From Acidobacteriota bacterium (lineage in GTDB: Bacteria; Acidobacteriota; UBA890), in contig JADFNY010000002.1 in the NCBI GenBank assembly GCA_022563115.1, positions 1-25,126 of the forward strand: a stretch of DNA of 25,126 nt. Direction: 5' to 3'. The notes under the pieces were generated by a model. The model searched no databases, was not told the DNA's origin, and saw only the letters and a list, made by a program, of their open reading frames with translations. This document shows positions 8,059-15,587 of this stretch, in pieces. Positions within the stretch are counted from its first letter, which is position 1. Each line of letters begins with the position of its first letter. The translations under genes and the position numbers were made by a program.

Positions 8059-8134
8059 GGTAGCTCTCCGGGCGATGGGCCGATTCTGCCGCCAGCGGCT
8101 AGGAATCGAGTGCCTCAACTAATGTAATGCGATA

Positions 8135-8147
8135 TTATGTCACATAA
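8135..8147. promoter_or_regulatory. Candidate PadR operator palindrome in the divergent promoter region
   Basis: TTATGTCACATAA is a perfect odd-centred 13-base palindrome inside an AT-rich island between the PadR gene and the divergent TPR gene. Known PadR sites contain ATGT/ACAT half-sites, and this one has both. It lies 77 bases upstream of the PadR start and 100 bases upstream of the TPR start, so it could control both. Function is inferred from sequence and position only. Confidence 0.45.
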
Positions 8148-8246
8148 CGTAAGATGTGCAACCGTCGGCCGCATTTACTCGCGCTCCGAGATCGTCTACG
8201 TTGCATTCATCAGCGTCACACCCCGATTCTCCAGGAGAACGATCCG

Positions 8247-9809
8247 ATGACCTCCTTCATCATTCGGCCGCGCGTGCTCTTCGGCCTCACGACTCTCGCC
8301 GTATTCGCGGCAGCAGCAGCGCTTGCCGCGCCGCAGCAAGCCGAGCTCGGCACCATCGACTTCCCGACCTCCGGGTCGCCTGCGGCGCAGGAGCACTTCA
8401 TCCACGGCGTTCTGCTCATGCACAGCTTCGAGTACGAGCCCGCCGGCGAGGCGTTCCGTGAGGCACAGCGTGCCGAGCCCGGATTCGCCATGGCCTACTG
8501 GGGGGAGGCGATGTCGTACAACCACCCGATCTGGCAGCAGCAAGACCGCGACGCGGCGCTCGCAGCCCTCAACCGGTTGGCGCCAACGGCCCAGCAGCGG
8601 GGGGCAAAAGCCGGCAGCGATAAGGAACGCGATTGGCTCGCCGCCGTCGAGACGCTGTACGGCGAGGGCGATAAGGACGGCCGTGATTTCACCTACCGTG
8701 ACGCCATGCGGCGGCTGCACGAGAAATATCCGGACGACCACGAAGCCGCCGCCTTCTACGCCCTGTCGCTGCTCGGGACGTCGCACGACGGCCGCGACGT
8801 CGGCATCTACATGCAGTCGGCGGCCATCGTCGCGGAGGTCTTCCAGGAAAACCCGGACCACCCGGGGGCGGTGCATTATCTGATCCACTCGTTCGACGAT
8901 CCGATCCACGCGCCGCTCGGCCTGCCGGCGGCACGCGCCTACTCGGCCATCGCCCCGGCCGCGTCGCACGCCCAGCACATGACGTCACACATTTTCGTGG
9001 CGATGGGAATGTGGGACAACGTGGTCGCCGCCAACGAGGTCGCCCGCGACGTGCAGGATGCACAGCGGGCCGAGAACGGCATGGGGCCGAACGGCTGCGG
9101 CCACTACAACTCGTGGTTGCAATACGGGTACCTCGAGCAAGGACGCATCGAGGCCGCCGAGCTCGAGATGAACCTCTGCCACGAGACGATGCTCGCCAAC
9201 CCGCGTCCGAGCTCCGGCTACTTCGCCAACATGCGCGCCCGCTTCGTCATCGACTCGCAGCGCTGGGGCGGCGCCGACCACTGGACCGCTGAAGTCGAGG
9301 GTCTCGGTCCGCGGGCGAACTATGGCTTCACCAGCGGCTTCGCGGCGGTCCAGCAAGGCGACATCGATCTCGCCCGGCAGATGGCCACCCGGCTCGATCG
9401 TGCCGCCGAGCGCGACAACGCGCCGGCCTTCGTCGGCATCCTGGCGCTCGAGCTCGAGGCGCTGGTGGCGCTCGCGGGCGGGGCGCAGGATGAGGCGCTG
9501 GCCAAGCTCGAGGAAGCCACCGTTCTCGAGGAAAACATGCCCTTCCAGTTCGGCCCCCCCACGGTGGTCAAACCGTCACACGAGCTGCTCGGCGAGGTGC
9601 TGCTCGAGCTCGAACGATTCGACGAAGCGGTCGTGGCGTTCGAAGGGGCGCTAGCCCGCGCGGCGGGCCGCACCGCGTCGCTCGTCGGGCTGGGGCACGC
9701 TGCCGACGGCGCCGGCGACACCGCCAAAGCCGAAGAGGCTCGTGCCACGCTGCACGCCATCTGGCACCGCGCCGATGACGGATACGTCGAGGAACACCAG
9801 CAGCGTTGA
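8247..9809 (+). CDS. Secreted tetratricopeptide repeat protein
   Basis: The start is the ATG at 8247, with AGGAG nine bases upstream and followed by a signal peptide (residues 1 to about 27, VLFGLTTLAVFAAAAALAA). Longer frames starting near 8154 lack these signs. The 520-residue protein opens with a characteristic block, HFIHGVLLMHSFEYEPAGEA, then AMAYWGEAMSYNHPIW, known from secreted TPR proteins of Acidobacteriota, Bacteroidota and Gemmatimonadota whose role is not established. Helical repeat pairs run through the rest, with His-rich conserved stretches (HPGAVHYLIHSFDDPIHA, SHAQHMTSHIFVAMGMWDNV) that look like more than scaffold and might bind metal. The C-terminal third has regular TPR units (ELLGEVLLELERFDEAVVAF). 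It is divergent from PadR and convergent with the small secreted gene downstream, 66 bases away. Confidence 0.85.
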   Translation: MTSFIIRPRVLFGLTTLAVFAAAAALAAPQQAELGTIDFPTSGSPAAQEHFIHGVLLMHSFEYEPAGEAFREAQRAEPGFAMAYWGEAMSYNHPIWQQQDRDAALAALNRLAPTAQQRGAKAGSDKERDWLAAVETLYGEGDKDGRDFTYRDAMRRLHEKYPDDHEAAAFYALSLLGTSHDGRDVGIYMQSAAIVAEVFQENPDHPGAVHYLIHSFDDPIHAPLGLPAARAYSAIAPAASHAQHMTSHIFVAMGMWDNVVAANEVARDVQDAQRAENGMGPNGCGHYNSWLQYGYLEQGRIEAAELEMNLCHETMLANPRPSSGYFANMRARFVIDSQRWGGADHWTAEVEGLGPRANYGFTSGFAAVQQGDIDLARQMATRLDRAAERDNAPAFVGILALELEALVALAGGAQDEALAKLEEATVLEENMPFQFGPPTVVKPSHELLGEVLLELERFDEAVVAFEGALARAAGRTASLVGLGHAADGAGDTAKAEEARATLHAIWHRADDGYVEEHQQR

Positions 9810-9875
9810 ACCGGCGACCGCGCCGACATCGATATCCACCGCTGTGTTCGATCAAAAAGGCGAGGCTACTGCACC

Positions 9876-10244
9876 CTACTCCCGGCGTTCGCCCTTGAAC
9901 GTACCGGAGCCGAGCTGGCCATATTCGCAAGCACCTTCCATCGTGTTGCCTTCGATCTTGCCCTCGTAGACCACCTCGCCGGCCTCGCTATCGAAGGAGA
10001 AACGCACGCCCTCCTCGGTTACTCGCCCGCTAACGGGAATGTCCTCGCCCAGAGCCCCGGTGTATGTACCGGAGATCTCCCCGTCTTCGACGGTCAGCAC
10101 GAACGTCGCATCACCGCCACCACCGATATCGAGCTCCACCGTCAAGACCCAGGTCCCGTCGACCTGTTGTGCCAGCGACGGAGCCACCAGCAACGTGATA
10201 CCGATCAAGCAGCCGATTATCTGCCGTGTCCGGATGCTGTGCAT
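9876..10244 (-). CDS. Small secreted beta-rich protein of unknown function
   Basis: The true start is the ATG at 10242-10244, preceded by a near-perfect AAGGAGGTG, not the longer frame that opens at 10298. The 122-residue product has a signal peptide (IIGCLIGITLLVAPSLA, cut before QQVDGTW). The mature part is a series of short strands with alternating GTW/GTY/GRV turns (VDGTWVLTVELDIGGGGDATFVL, GEISGTYTG, VSGRVTEEGVRFSF, YEGKIEGNTMEG, GSGTFKGE). This resembles small secreted lipocalin-like or beta-barrel proteins common in Acidobacteriota. No catalytic motif is visible. Its start lies 72 bases downstream of the end of the amidohydrolase gene on the same strand; the two may be cotranscribed. 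Confidence 0.78.
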   Translation of the reverse strand: MHSIRTRQIIGCLIGITLLVAPSLAQQVDGTWVLTVELDIGGGGDATFVLTVEDGEISGTYTGALGEDIPVSGRVTEEGVRFSFDSEAGEVVYEGKIEGNTMEGACEYGQLGSGTFKGERRE

Positions 10245-10316
10245 TTGCCCACCTCCTTGTGAAGATGGAACGATAGCTAGCCGCGCGCTACCGAACAACG
10301 GGAGCCGCGACGTGTC

Positions 10317-11909
10317 CTACCGTCGCAGTACCTCCCCCGACATCGAGCCGGTCATCTCGCCGTCGCGGAGCGCCAGGCGCCCGTTCACCAGGACGTGGAC
10401 CACCCCCTCTGAGTACTGGTGCGGATCCGCGAAGGTGGCGCGGTCGGTGATGCGGTCGAGGTCGAAGACGACGACGTCGGCGTAGGCGCCGAAACGCAGC
10501 GCGCCGCGGTCGCGGATGCGGAAAGAGGTCGCCGGCAGGCTGGTCATGCTGCGGATCGCCTGCTCGAGTGAGACCACGGTGTCGTCGAGGACGTACTTGC
10601 GAATCTTGCGCGGGAAGGTGCCATAGGCGCGCGGGTGAGGCACGCCGGCGCCGAAGCGCGGCAGGCCGCCGTCGGATGAAGTCATCGTCCAAGGCTGCAC
10701 CATGAAGGCGTGCAGGTCGTCGGGGTGCATGTTGTAGGAGATGATCCCGCCTCCGCCACCGCTGGTAAGCAGCTCGATGCTGACGTCGACCGGATCGACG
10801 CCCTGCTCGTCGGCAAGATCCTGCAGCGTCCGCCCCTCGATTCCCTGTCCACCGCCGGTGAACTGGATACGATCGGCGCCGCCGCGGCGCGCCAGGTTTT
10901 CGACCATCGCCTGGCGGATGCGGGCCCGCGTCTCGGGATCGGCGAAGCGCGCCGCCAAAGCGGCTGCGCCGCCGGCCTGCGACCAGCGCGGCAGCAAGGC
11001 GGCGCTCAAACCGGTGCTCGAAGCCTCGTACGGATACTGATCGGCATACATCTCGACGCCGTCGGCGCGAGCCTGCCGGATATGCTCGATGATCGTGCGC
11101 GACTCGCCCCAGACGTTGGGGCCGAGCGCCTTGATGTGGGTGACAACGCCGGGAATGCCGGCCTCGTGAGCCACCTCGATGACCTCGTCGACCGCCGCCA
11201 CGACGCCGATCGAATAGTCGGCCTCGTCGCGAATGTGGCTGGCGTAGACACCACCGTACTCGGCTACGACCTCGGCAAGCGCGATCACCTCGGAGAGCTC
11301 CGCGTAGCTACCGGGTGTATAAAAAAGCCCGCTCGAAAGCCCGAAGGCGCCCGCGTCCATGCCGGCGCGCACGATGTCACGCATTCGGTTGAGCTCTGCC
11401 GGGGTCGCCTGGCGGTCCTCCATCCCGATGACGGCGCCGCGCGTCGACCCGTGACCCACCATCTGCGCCACGTTGACGCCGAGGCCGTGTTCGGCGAGCG
11501 CGTAGCGCTGCTCCTGGATATCGGGGCTGCGGCCGTCGGGGTTGACAACGATCGTCGTGAGGCCCTGGGTGATCAGCGTCCTCGCGTCGCTGCGATCCGG
11601 CGCGGTGAGCCCACCGGCGGCGTGCGAATGAACGTCGATGAAACCCGGCGCGACGTACAGGCCCGTCGCGTCGAGAACAACCGGCGCGCCAGCGCCTGAG
11701 AGATCGTCGATCGCCAGGATGCGATCGCCCCAGATGCCGACGTCGGCGATAAACCAAGGGTTTCCGCTGCCGTCGAAGATCCTGGCGCCGCGGATGATGA
11801 CATCGTAGTCCTGCTGCTTGAGTGCTCGGGCGGATGCGGGCGCCCCCGAGGCGACCGCCGCCAGCAGAAGCACTACGGTGCCCATCACCCGAGCTTCGTT
11901 GGTCGTCAT
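10317..11909 (-). CDS. Exported N-acyl-D-amino-acid deacylase (D-aminoacylase)-like amidohydrolase
   Basis: 530 residues from an ATG with GCGAGGA upstream. A signal peptide (about 1-28, TVVLLLAAVASGAPASA) is followed by the composite amidohydrolase domain: DVIIRGARIFDGSGNP opening, metal motif H94xH96 (GFIDVHSHA), H225 (YASHIRDE), H258 (VTHIKALG), and a late SSDGG Asp, with the C-terminal strand block GAYADVVVFD. These match the D-aminoacylase/N-acyl-D-glutamate deacylase group, which hydrolyses N-acylated D-amino acids or related dipeptides. In characterised D-aminoacylases a Cys bridges the metals in the strand after HxH; here that region reads TTIVVNPDGRS, without Cys, so metal use may differ. 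The product is probably periplasmic and may recycle peptidoglycan-derived or extracellular D-amino acid amides. Confidence 0.88.
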   Translation of the reverse strand: MTTNEARVMGTVVLLLAAVASGAPASARALKQQDYDVIIRGARIFDGSGNPWFIADVGIWGDRILAIDDLSGAGAPVVLDATGLYVAPGFIDVHSHAAGGLTAPDRSDARTLITQGLTTIVVNPDGRSPDIQEQRYALAEHGLGVNVAQMVGHGSTRGAVIGMEDRQATPAELNRMRDIVRAGMDAGAFGLSSGLFYTPGSYAELSEVIALAEVVAEYGGVYASHIRDEADYSIGVVAAVDEVIEVAHEAGIPGVVTHIKALGPNVWGESRTIIEHIRQARADGVEMYADQYPYEASSTGLSAALLPRWSQAGGAAALAARFADPETRARIRQAMVENLARRGGADRIQFTGGGQGIEGRTLQDLADEQGVDPVDVSIELLTSGGGGGIISYNMHPDDLHAFMVQPWTMTSSDGGLPRFGAGVPHPRAYGTFPRKIRKYVLDDTVVSLEQAIRSMTSLPATSFRIRDRGALRFGAYADVVVFDLDRITDRATFADPHQYSEGVVHVLVNGRLALRDGEMTGSMSGEVLRR

Positions 11910-11958
11910 GTGGTCCTCGCAATGGAAGCGAACGGGTTTCCAAATCCGAGGCCACCTT

Positions 11959-12004
11959 AACAGGGTGCTGAATAACTCCCGCCGGAGTTATTCAGCACCC
12001 TGTT
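11959..12004. repeat. Dispersed REP-like palindrome, complete copy
   Basis: Two perfect complementary 21-base arms (11959-11979 and 11984-12004) flank a four-base CGCC loop; the arm core is CAGGGTGCTGAATAACTCC. It lies between two divergently transcribed genes, so it is not a terminator for either. Related copies are at 832-862 and 25075-25122. There is no obvious target duplication and no coding capacity. Confidence 0.8.
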
Positions 12005-12142
12005 CGACACATCGAGCCCTCGAAGCCAGGTCGCGCGTCGAGGTATCCTCGGGCTTTCCGGCAATCAAAGGAGATCCTCTTGCGCTACTCGCTCATGGCC
12101 CTCGCGGACCCAGCCGAACACCGACGACATCGGAGTGCTGCA

Positions 12143-14827
12143 ATGCGGCGCAACTTTATGGTTTCTGTGACGATAATTCTGCTGGTTTCGACCGTGGCGG
12201 GTGCCGGGACGCAGGCACGGGACGCGCTCGATCGCCGTTTCGAAGAGGCCTTCCTCGCCTGGGATTCGGGCGATTACATCGACGGGGTCGAGGGGTTCCT
12301 GGAGGTTCTCGAAGCCCCCGGCGGCGACCGCTTCCTGGAGCGGATCGCGCTGATCAGCGGTGAGCTGTACGTCACCGAGGAGGTCGCTCCCGACGGCCGC
12401 AACATCCGCATCAGCCCGGACGGCCAGTACGCCGCCTACGAGACCACGGCCGACGGCGCTACCCTTACCCACCTCGCCCGGGTCGACGGCAGCGGCAATC
12501 CGATCGATATCGACGGCACCAGCCTCGTATTCGGCCCGTACGGCCGTTACGCGTTTCTCGCGGTTGCCGAGACCAGCGCACTGCTGACCGCCCGCAACGA
12601 GCTCGAAGCCGTCGACCCGGGCGACGCTCAAGCCGTGCGTGAAGCCCAGCAACGGGTGCGCCAGGCGCGGCTGGATAGCACCTATGTCGAGGTCGTCGAT
12701 CTCTCGGGGCGCAGCGGGCCCCGCAGCATCATGCTCGACGACTTCACCGAGGCGAGACTCGCCTTCAACAGCGACGGCACCGAGCTGTATCTGGTGGGCG
12801 CCCGCGGCGAGGCGACCGGCGGCAACGTCATCTACGCCATCTCGATGGAAGACGGCACCCTCAGCCCGCGCGACCTGGCCGGGGCCGAGGGGTTCAAGGA
12901 CGATCCGATCGCCGTCGCCGGCGGCGACTACCTCGTCTACGCGATCCCACGCGCTTCGCCGATCCCCCAAGCCGGTGGCGGCGGGCGCGGTGGCGGCGGG
13001 CGCGGCGGACGAGGTGGCCGAGGTGCAGGCGGCGGGGCGGCAGCGGATCGCTTCGCTGTGCTCGATCTGGGCTCGGGCACCAAGCGCGAGCTCGAAGGGA
13101 ACAATCCCATCGCATCGGCCGACGGGTCGACCGTCGTTTTCAGCACGAGCGGCGACGGCGAGACCGTTTTGTTCGTTCTCAACCTTTCCGGATCCGCAGA
13201 GCCGCGCCCGGTGTTTCGCACGGCGCTGCCCACGGGAACCTACGAGATCTCGCCGAGCGGGGATCGGCTGGTCGTGCAGGTGAGGCTGCGGGAGGACTGG
13301 GAGCTCTTTCTTGTCGACACGCGAGCGGACGAAGAACCGGGATCGCCGACCCCCGCGGCTACCGAGGCGGAAGCCACCCGGCTGACCAACGAGATCCAGC
13401 ACGATCTGGCGCCGCGCTTTCTCACCGATGATGTTGTTCTTGCCGTCATCGGCGAGGGCCGCCACCGTCGCTCGTACCTGTACGACGTCAACACGCTCGA
13501 GCGCACGCGCCTGTTCCACAACAACACGCTTCGTACGATCGCGCCCGAGTACGAGTGGCAGCAGAGCGCCGACGGCTCGAAGGTACTGATCGTCTCCGAG
13601 CGCGACGGGGATACCGTCTCGCCCGAGCGCGGCGTTTATGCCGTCGATCTGGACCGCAAGATCAGCAAGACGGAGCTCATCGACCGGCTCGAGATCAGCC
13701 TGGCGGGGGAAATCATACTGTGGGCCCACGGGCTGCGAATGTACGCCCCGATCGCCGCCGAAGTCCGGCAGGCCGTCTCCGAGGTCTCAACGTCGCGGCT
13801 CTACAAGTACCAAAAGGATCTCTTCGACTTCGGCTCGAAGAACATCACCCGGCCCGGCAACGCCTCGGCACGCGAGTACCTCTACGACACCTACGCGTCG
13901 TTCGGCTACGAGACAGCGTTGCAATGGTTCGACACCGAACCGCGCGGCAACCGCCCTGCGATCCGCACCGCCAACGTGCTCGCCAAGCTCGAGGGCACCG
14001 AAAACCCCGAGCTGATCTATGTGGTCAGCAGCCACTTCGACTCGACCGCCCGCAGTCCCGGGGCCGACGACAACACCTCGGGCACGGTGATGCTGCTCGA
14101 GACCGCGCGCATCCTCGCCAGCCGTCCGCTGCCCTACTCGGTTATCTTCGCGTCGTTTACCGGCGAGGAGTCCGGCCTGCTCGGGTCCCGTGAGTTCGTC
14201 CGTCAAGCGGTCGAGAACGGCGACAAGGTCCTCGGCGCGCTGAACAACGACATGATGGGCTGGGCCAACGACCACCACATCGACAACACCATCCGCTACT
14301 CGAACCCCGGCATCCGCGACCTGCAGCACGCCGCCGCGTTCCTGTTCTCCGCTCTGATTACCTACGACGCCCTCTACTACAAGAGCACCGACGCGGCCGC
14401 CTACTACGAGGAGTACGGCGACATTGTCGGCGGTATCGGCTCCTACCCGGTGCTCGGCAATCCCCACTACCACCAGCCGCACGACGTGCTCGAGACCATG
14501 AACCACGAGCAAATCCGCGAGACGACCAAGACCAACATTGCCTCGATCATGCTGCTCGCCTCGAGCCCGTCACGCATCAACGGGTTACGCATCGTCTCGC
14601 GCCGGGGGCAAACCGTCGAGCTCGCCTGGGAGCCGAGCCCGGAAACCAGCGTCTTCGAGTACGTCATCCGCGTCGGCCCCGACGGCGGACCCTACGAGGA
14701 GTTCGTCATCGGCGAGCCGCGCGCGTTGCTCGATGACATTTCCGGCGGCACGCTGATCTCAGTCAAGGCGGTAAGCGAACGCGGCTTGCGCGGCTGGGAC
14801 TGGGCCCACGTGACAGTCGGACGGTAG
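12143..14827 (+). CDS. Secreted M28 family zinc peptidase with N-terminal beta-propeller-like domain
   Basis: I chose the ATG at 12143 (GGAG eight bases upstream) because it puts a normal signal peptide at the N-terminus (MRRNFMVSVTIILLVSTVAG). An upstream TTG at 12080 has a strong AAAGGAG but would add 21 hydrophilic residues. Of 894 residues, about 60-540 form WD40/PD40-like strands (ISPDGQYAAYE, FNSDGTELYLVGARG, EISPSGDRLVVQ). A Gly/Arg tract interrupts them at about 278-298. The M28 domain (about 560-800) shows the two-zinc set: H631/D633 (SSHFDS), D642 or D643 (GADDNTSGT), E675/E676 (TGEESGLLGS), D703 (NNDMMGW) and H780 (HYHQPHD). The C-terminal 90 residues resemble a fibronectin-like domain. 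It likely acts as an aminopeptidase outside the cytoplasm. Confidence 0.9.
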   Translation: MRRNFMVSVTIILLVSTVAGAGTQARDALDRRFEEAFLAWDSGDYIDGVEGFLEVLEAPGGDRFLERIALISGELYVTEEVAPDGRNIRISPDGQYAAYETTADGATLTHLARVDGSGNPIDIDGTSLVFGPYGRYAFLAVAETSALLTARNELEAVDPGDAQAVREAQQRVRQARLDSTYVEVVDLSGRSGPRSIMLDDFTEARLAFNSDGTELYLVGARGEATGGNVIYAISMEDGTLSPRDLAGAEGFKDDPIAVAGGDYLVYAIPRASPIPQAGGGGRGGGGRGGRGGRGAGGGAAADRFAVLDLGSGTKRELEGNNPIASADGSTVVFSTSGDGETVLFVLNLSGSAEPRPVFRTALPTGTYEISPSGDRLVVQVRLREDWELFLVDTRADEEPGSPTPAATEAEATRLTNEIQHDLAPRFLTDDVVLAVIGEGRHRRSYLYDVNTLERTRLFHNNTLRTIAPEYEWQQSADGSKVLIVSERDGDTVSPERGVYAVDLDRKISKTELIDRLEISLAGEIILWAHGLRMYAPIAAEVRQAVSEVSTSRLYKYQKDLFDFGSKNITRPGNASAREYLYDTYASFGYETALQWFDTEPRGNRPAIRTANVLAKLEGTENPELIYVVSSHFDSTARSPGADDNTSGTVMLLETARILASRPLPYSVIFASFTGEESGLLGSREFVRQAVENGDKVLGALNNDMMGWANDHHIDNTIRYSNPGIRDLQHAAAFLFSALITYDALYYKSTDAAAYYEEYGDIVGGIGSYPVLGNPHYHQPHDVLETMNHEQIRETTKTNIASIMLLASSPSRINGLRIVSRRGQTVELAWEPSPETSVFEYVIRVGPDGGPYEEFVIGEPRALLDDISGGTLISVKAVSERGLRGWDWAHVTVGR

Positions 14828-14840
14828 GCCATCCTGCTAG

Positions 14841-15242
14841 CTAGGGTGCTGACTCCAGGTCCGGCTCCGGATCCAGCAGTTGCGGGCTGCGCCACAGGTA
14901 GGCGGTGATCCCCGCGGTGGCGATCTCGAATGCCAGCGCCGCGAAGGTGTAGAGGCTCCAGCCGTCGACGAAGAGGCTCGCGGCGCGGCCAAGCGACAGC
15001 GCAAAAAACAGTACCGACAGCGCACCGAGCAGCACGGCCGGCCGCGGAATGACCGTAGCGACGATGAACAGGGTGCCGACCACGCAAACGGCGCCGCCGA
15101 GCACGGCCCGCATCTCACCGAGGGCCGAGGGACCTTGCAACTCGAAGCCGATCCAGCCGGCGACAAGCTCGGGTTGGATCGCCGAGAGAAGCCCGAGACC
15201 GAAGTTGGCCAGACCGAGCGCTACCAGAATCCCTCGAAACAT
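14841..15242 (-). CDS. DUF4345-type small integral membrane protein
   Basis: The ATG at 15240-15242 has GGGAGG five bases upstream. The 133-residue product is almost entirely hydrophobic, with four predicted helices: ILVALGLANFGLGLLSAI, AVLGGAVCVVGTLFIVATVI, VLLGALSVLFFALSLGRAAS and FAALAFEIATAGITAYLW. The PELVAGWIGFEL...ALGEMRAVLGG region and the Leu-Gly-Arg motif of helix three are characteristic of DUF4345. The family has no established biochemical role. It converges on the M28 peptidase gene with only 13 bases between them. Its last codons (E-S-A-P-stop) are spelled by a sequence that resembles a decayed arm of the palindromic repeat. Confidence 0.8.
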   Translation of the reverse strand: MFRGILVALGLANFGLGLLSAIQPELVAGWIGFELQGPSALGEMRAVLGGAVCVVGTLFIVATVIPRPAVLLGALSVLFFALSLGRAASLFVDGWSLYTFAALAFEIATAGITAYLWRSPQLLDPEPDLESAP

Positions 15243-15290
15243 CGGCGCCTCCCGTGGGTTACCTGCGCCGAATGTACCCGGAGGCCTGGC

Positions 15291-15353
15291 TCACTTCCAC
15301 CGCAGAGCCTCCACGGGATTGACCCGCGTGGCCCGCAGTGCGGGCCCCGCGAG
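15291..15353 (-). pseudogene. 3' relic of an ADOP/FtsX-type permease gene
   Basis: Twenty codons before a TGA read MLAGPALRATRVNPVEALRWK, which is the hallmark C-terminus of MacB/FtsX permeases (compare the intact permease here, which ends PALRAAKADPVLALRQS). Upstream the same frame loses all resemblance to a final transmembrane helix within about ten codons. Only the tail of the gene survives, between the DUF4345 gene and typA. Confidence 0.65.
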
Positions 15354-15501
15354 CATCATCCCGTCGCGCAAGAAGAGAACATGGCCTGCCTCGGATTCTC
15401 GGTTGCGGGTACCGGTTGACTACGCAGTCAGCGGCCAACGGTTTCAAGACTAGCTTCCGGCGTCCATCCGGAACCGGCTGCGGCGATGCACCGGCACGCG
15501 C

Positions 15502-15507
15502 TATAAT
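15502..15507 (+). promoter_or_regulatory. Candidate -10 box for typA
   Basis: TATAAT, a perfect sigma-70 -10 consensus in a GC-rich setting, lies 80 bases before the typA start. The -35 position (about 15479-15484, TGCGGC) is poor, so the promoter assignment is tentative. Confidence 0.45.
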
Positions 15508-15587
15508 CTCGGCGTCCCACCGGGGCGCAATCGTGCCCCGCCGATCACCTTGGTTGACCCCAGGCGGGTCCCCGAACCGCCCGAATC

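Noticed and set aside
8059..8118. Extended N-terminus for PadR from a TTG at 8118
   Set aside because: It lacks a ribosome site and adds 20 basic residues foreign to the family; the GTG at 8058 with GGAGAG fits better.
9551..9560. Run of seven C in the TPR gene as a frameshift site
   Set aside because: The reading frame is continuous and protein-like on both sides.
11959..12004. Palindrome as a rho-independent terminator
   Set aside because: Flanking genes are transcribed away from it and no T tract follows on either strand.
12065..13729. 554-codon minus-strand open frame
   Set aside because: It is entirely antisense to the M28 peptidase, whose motifs prove the plus-strand frame. It has no recognisable domain.
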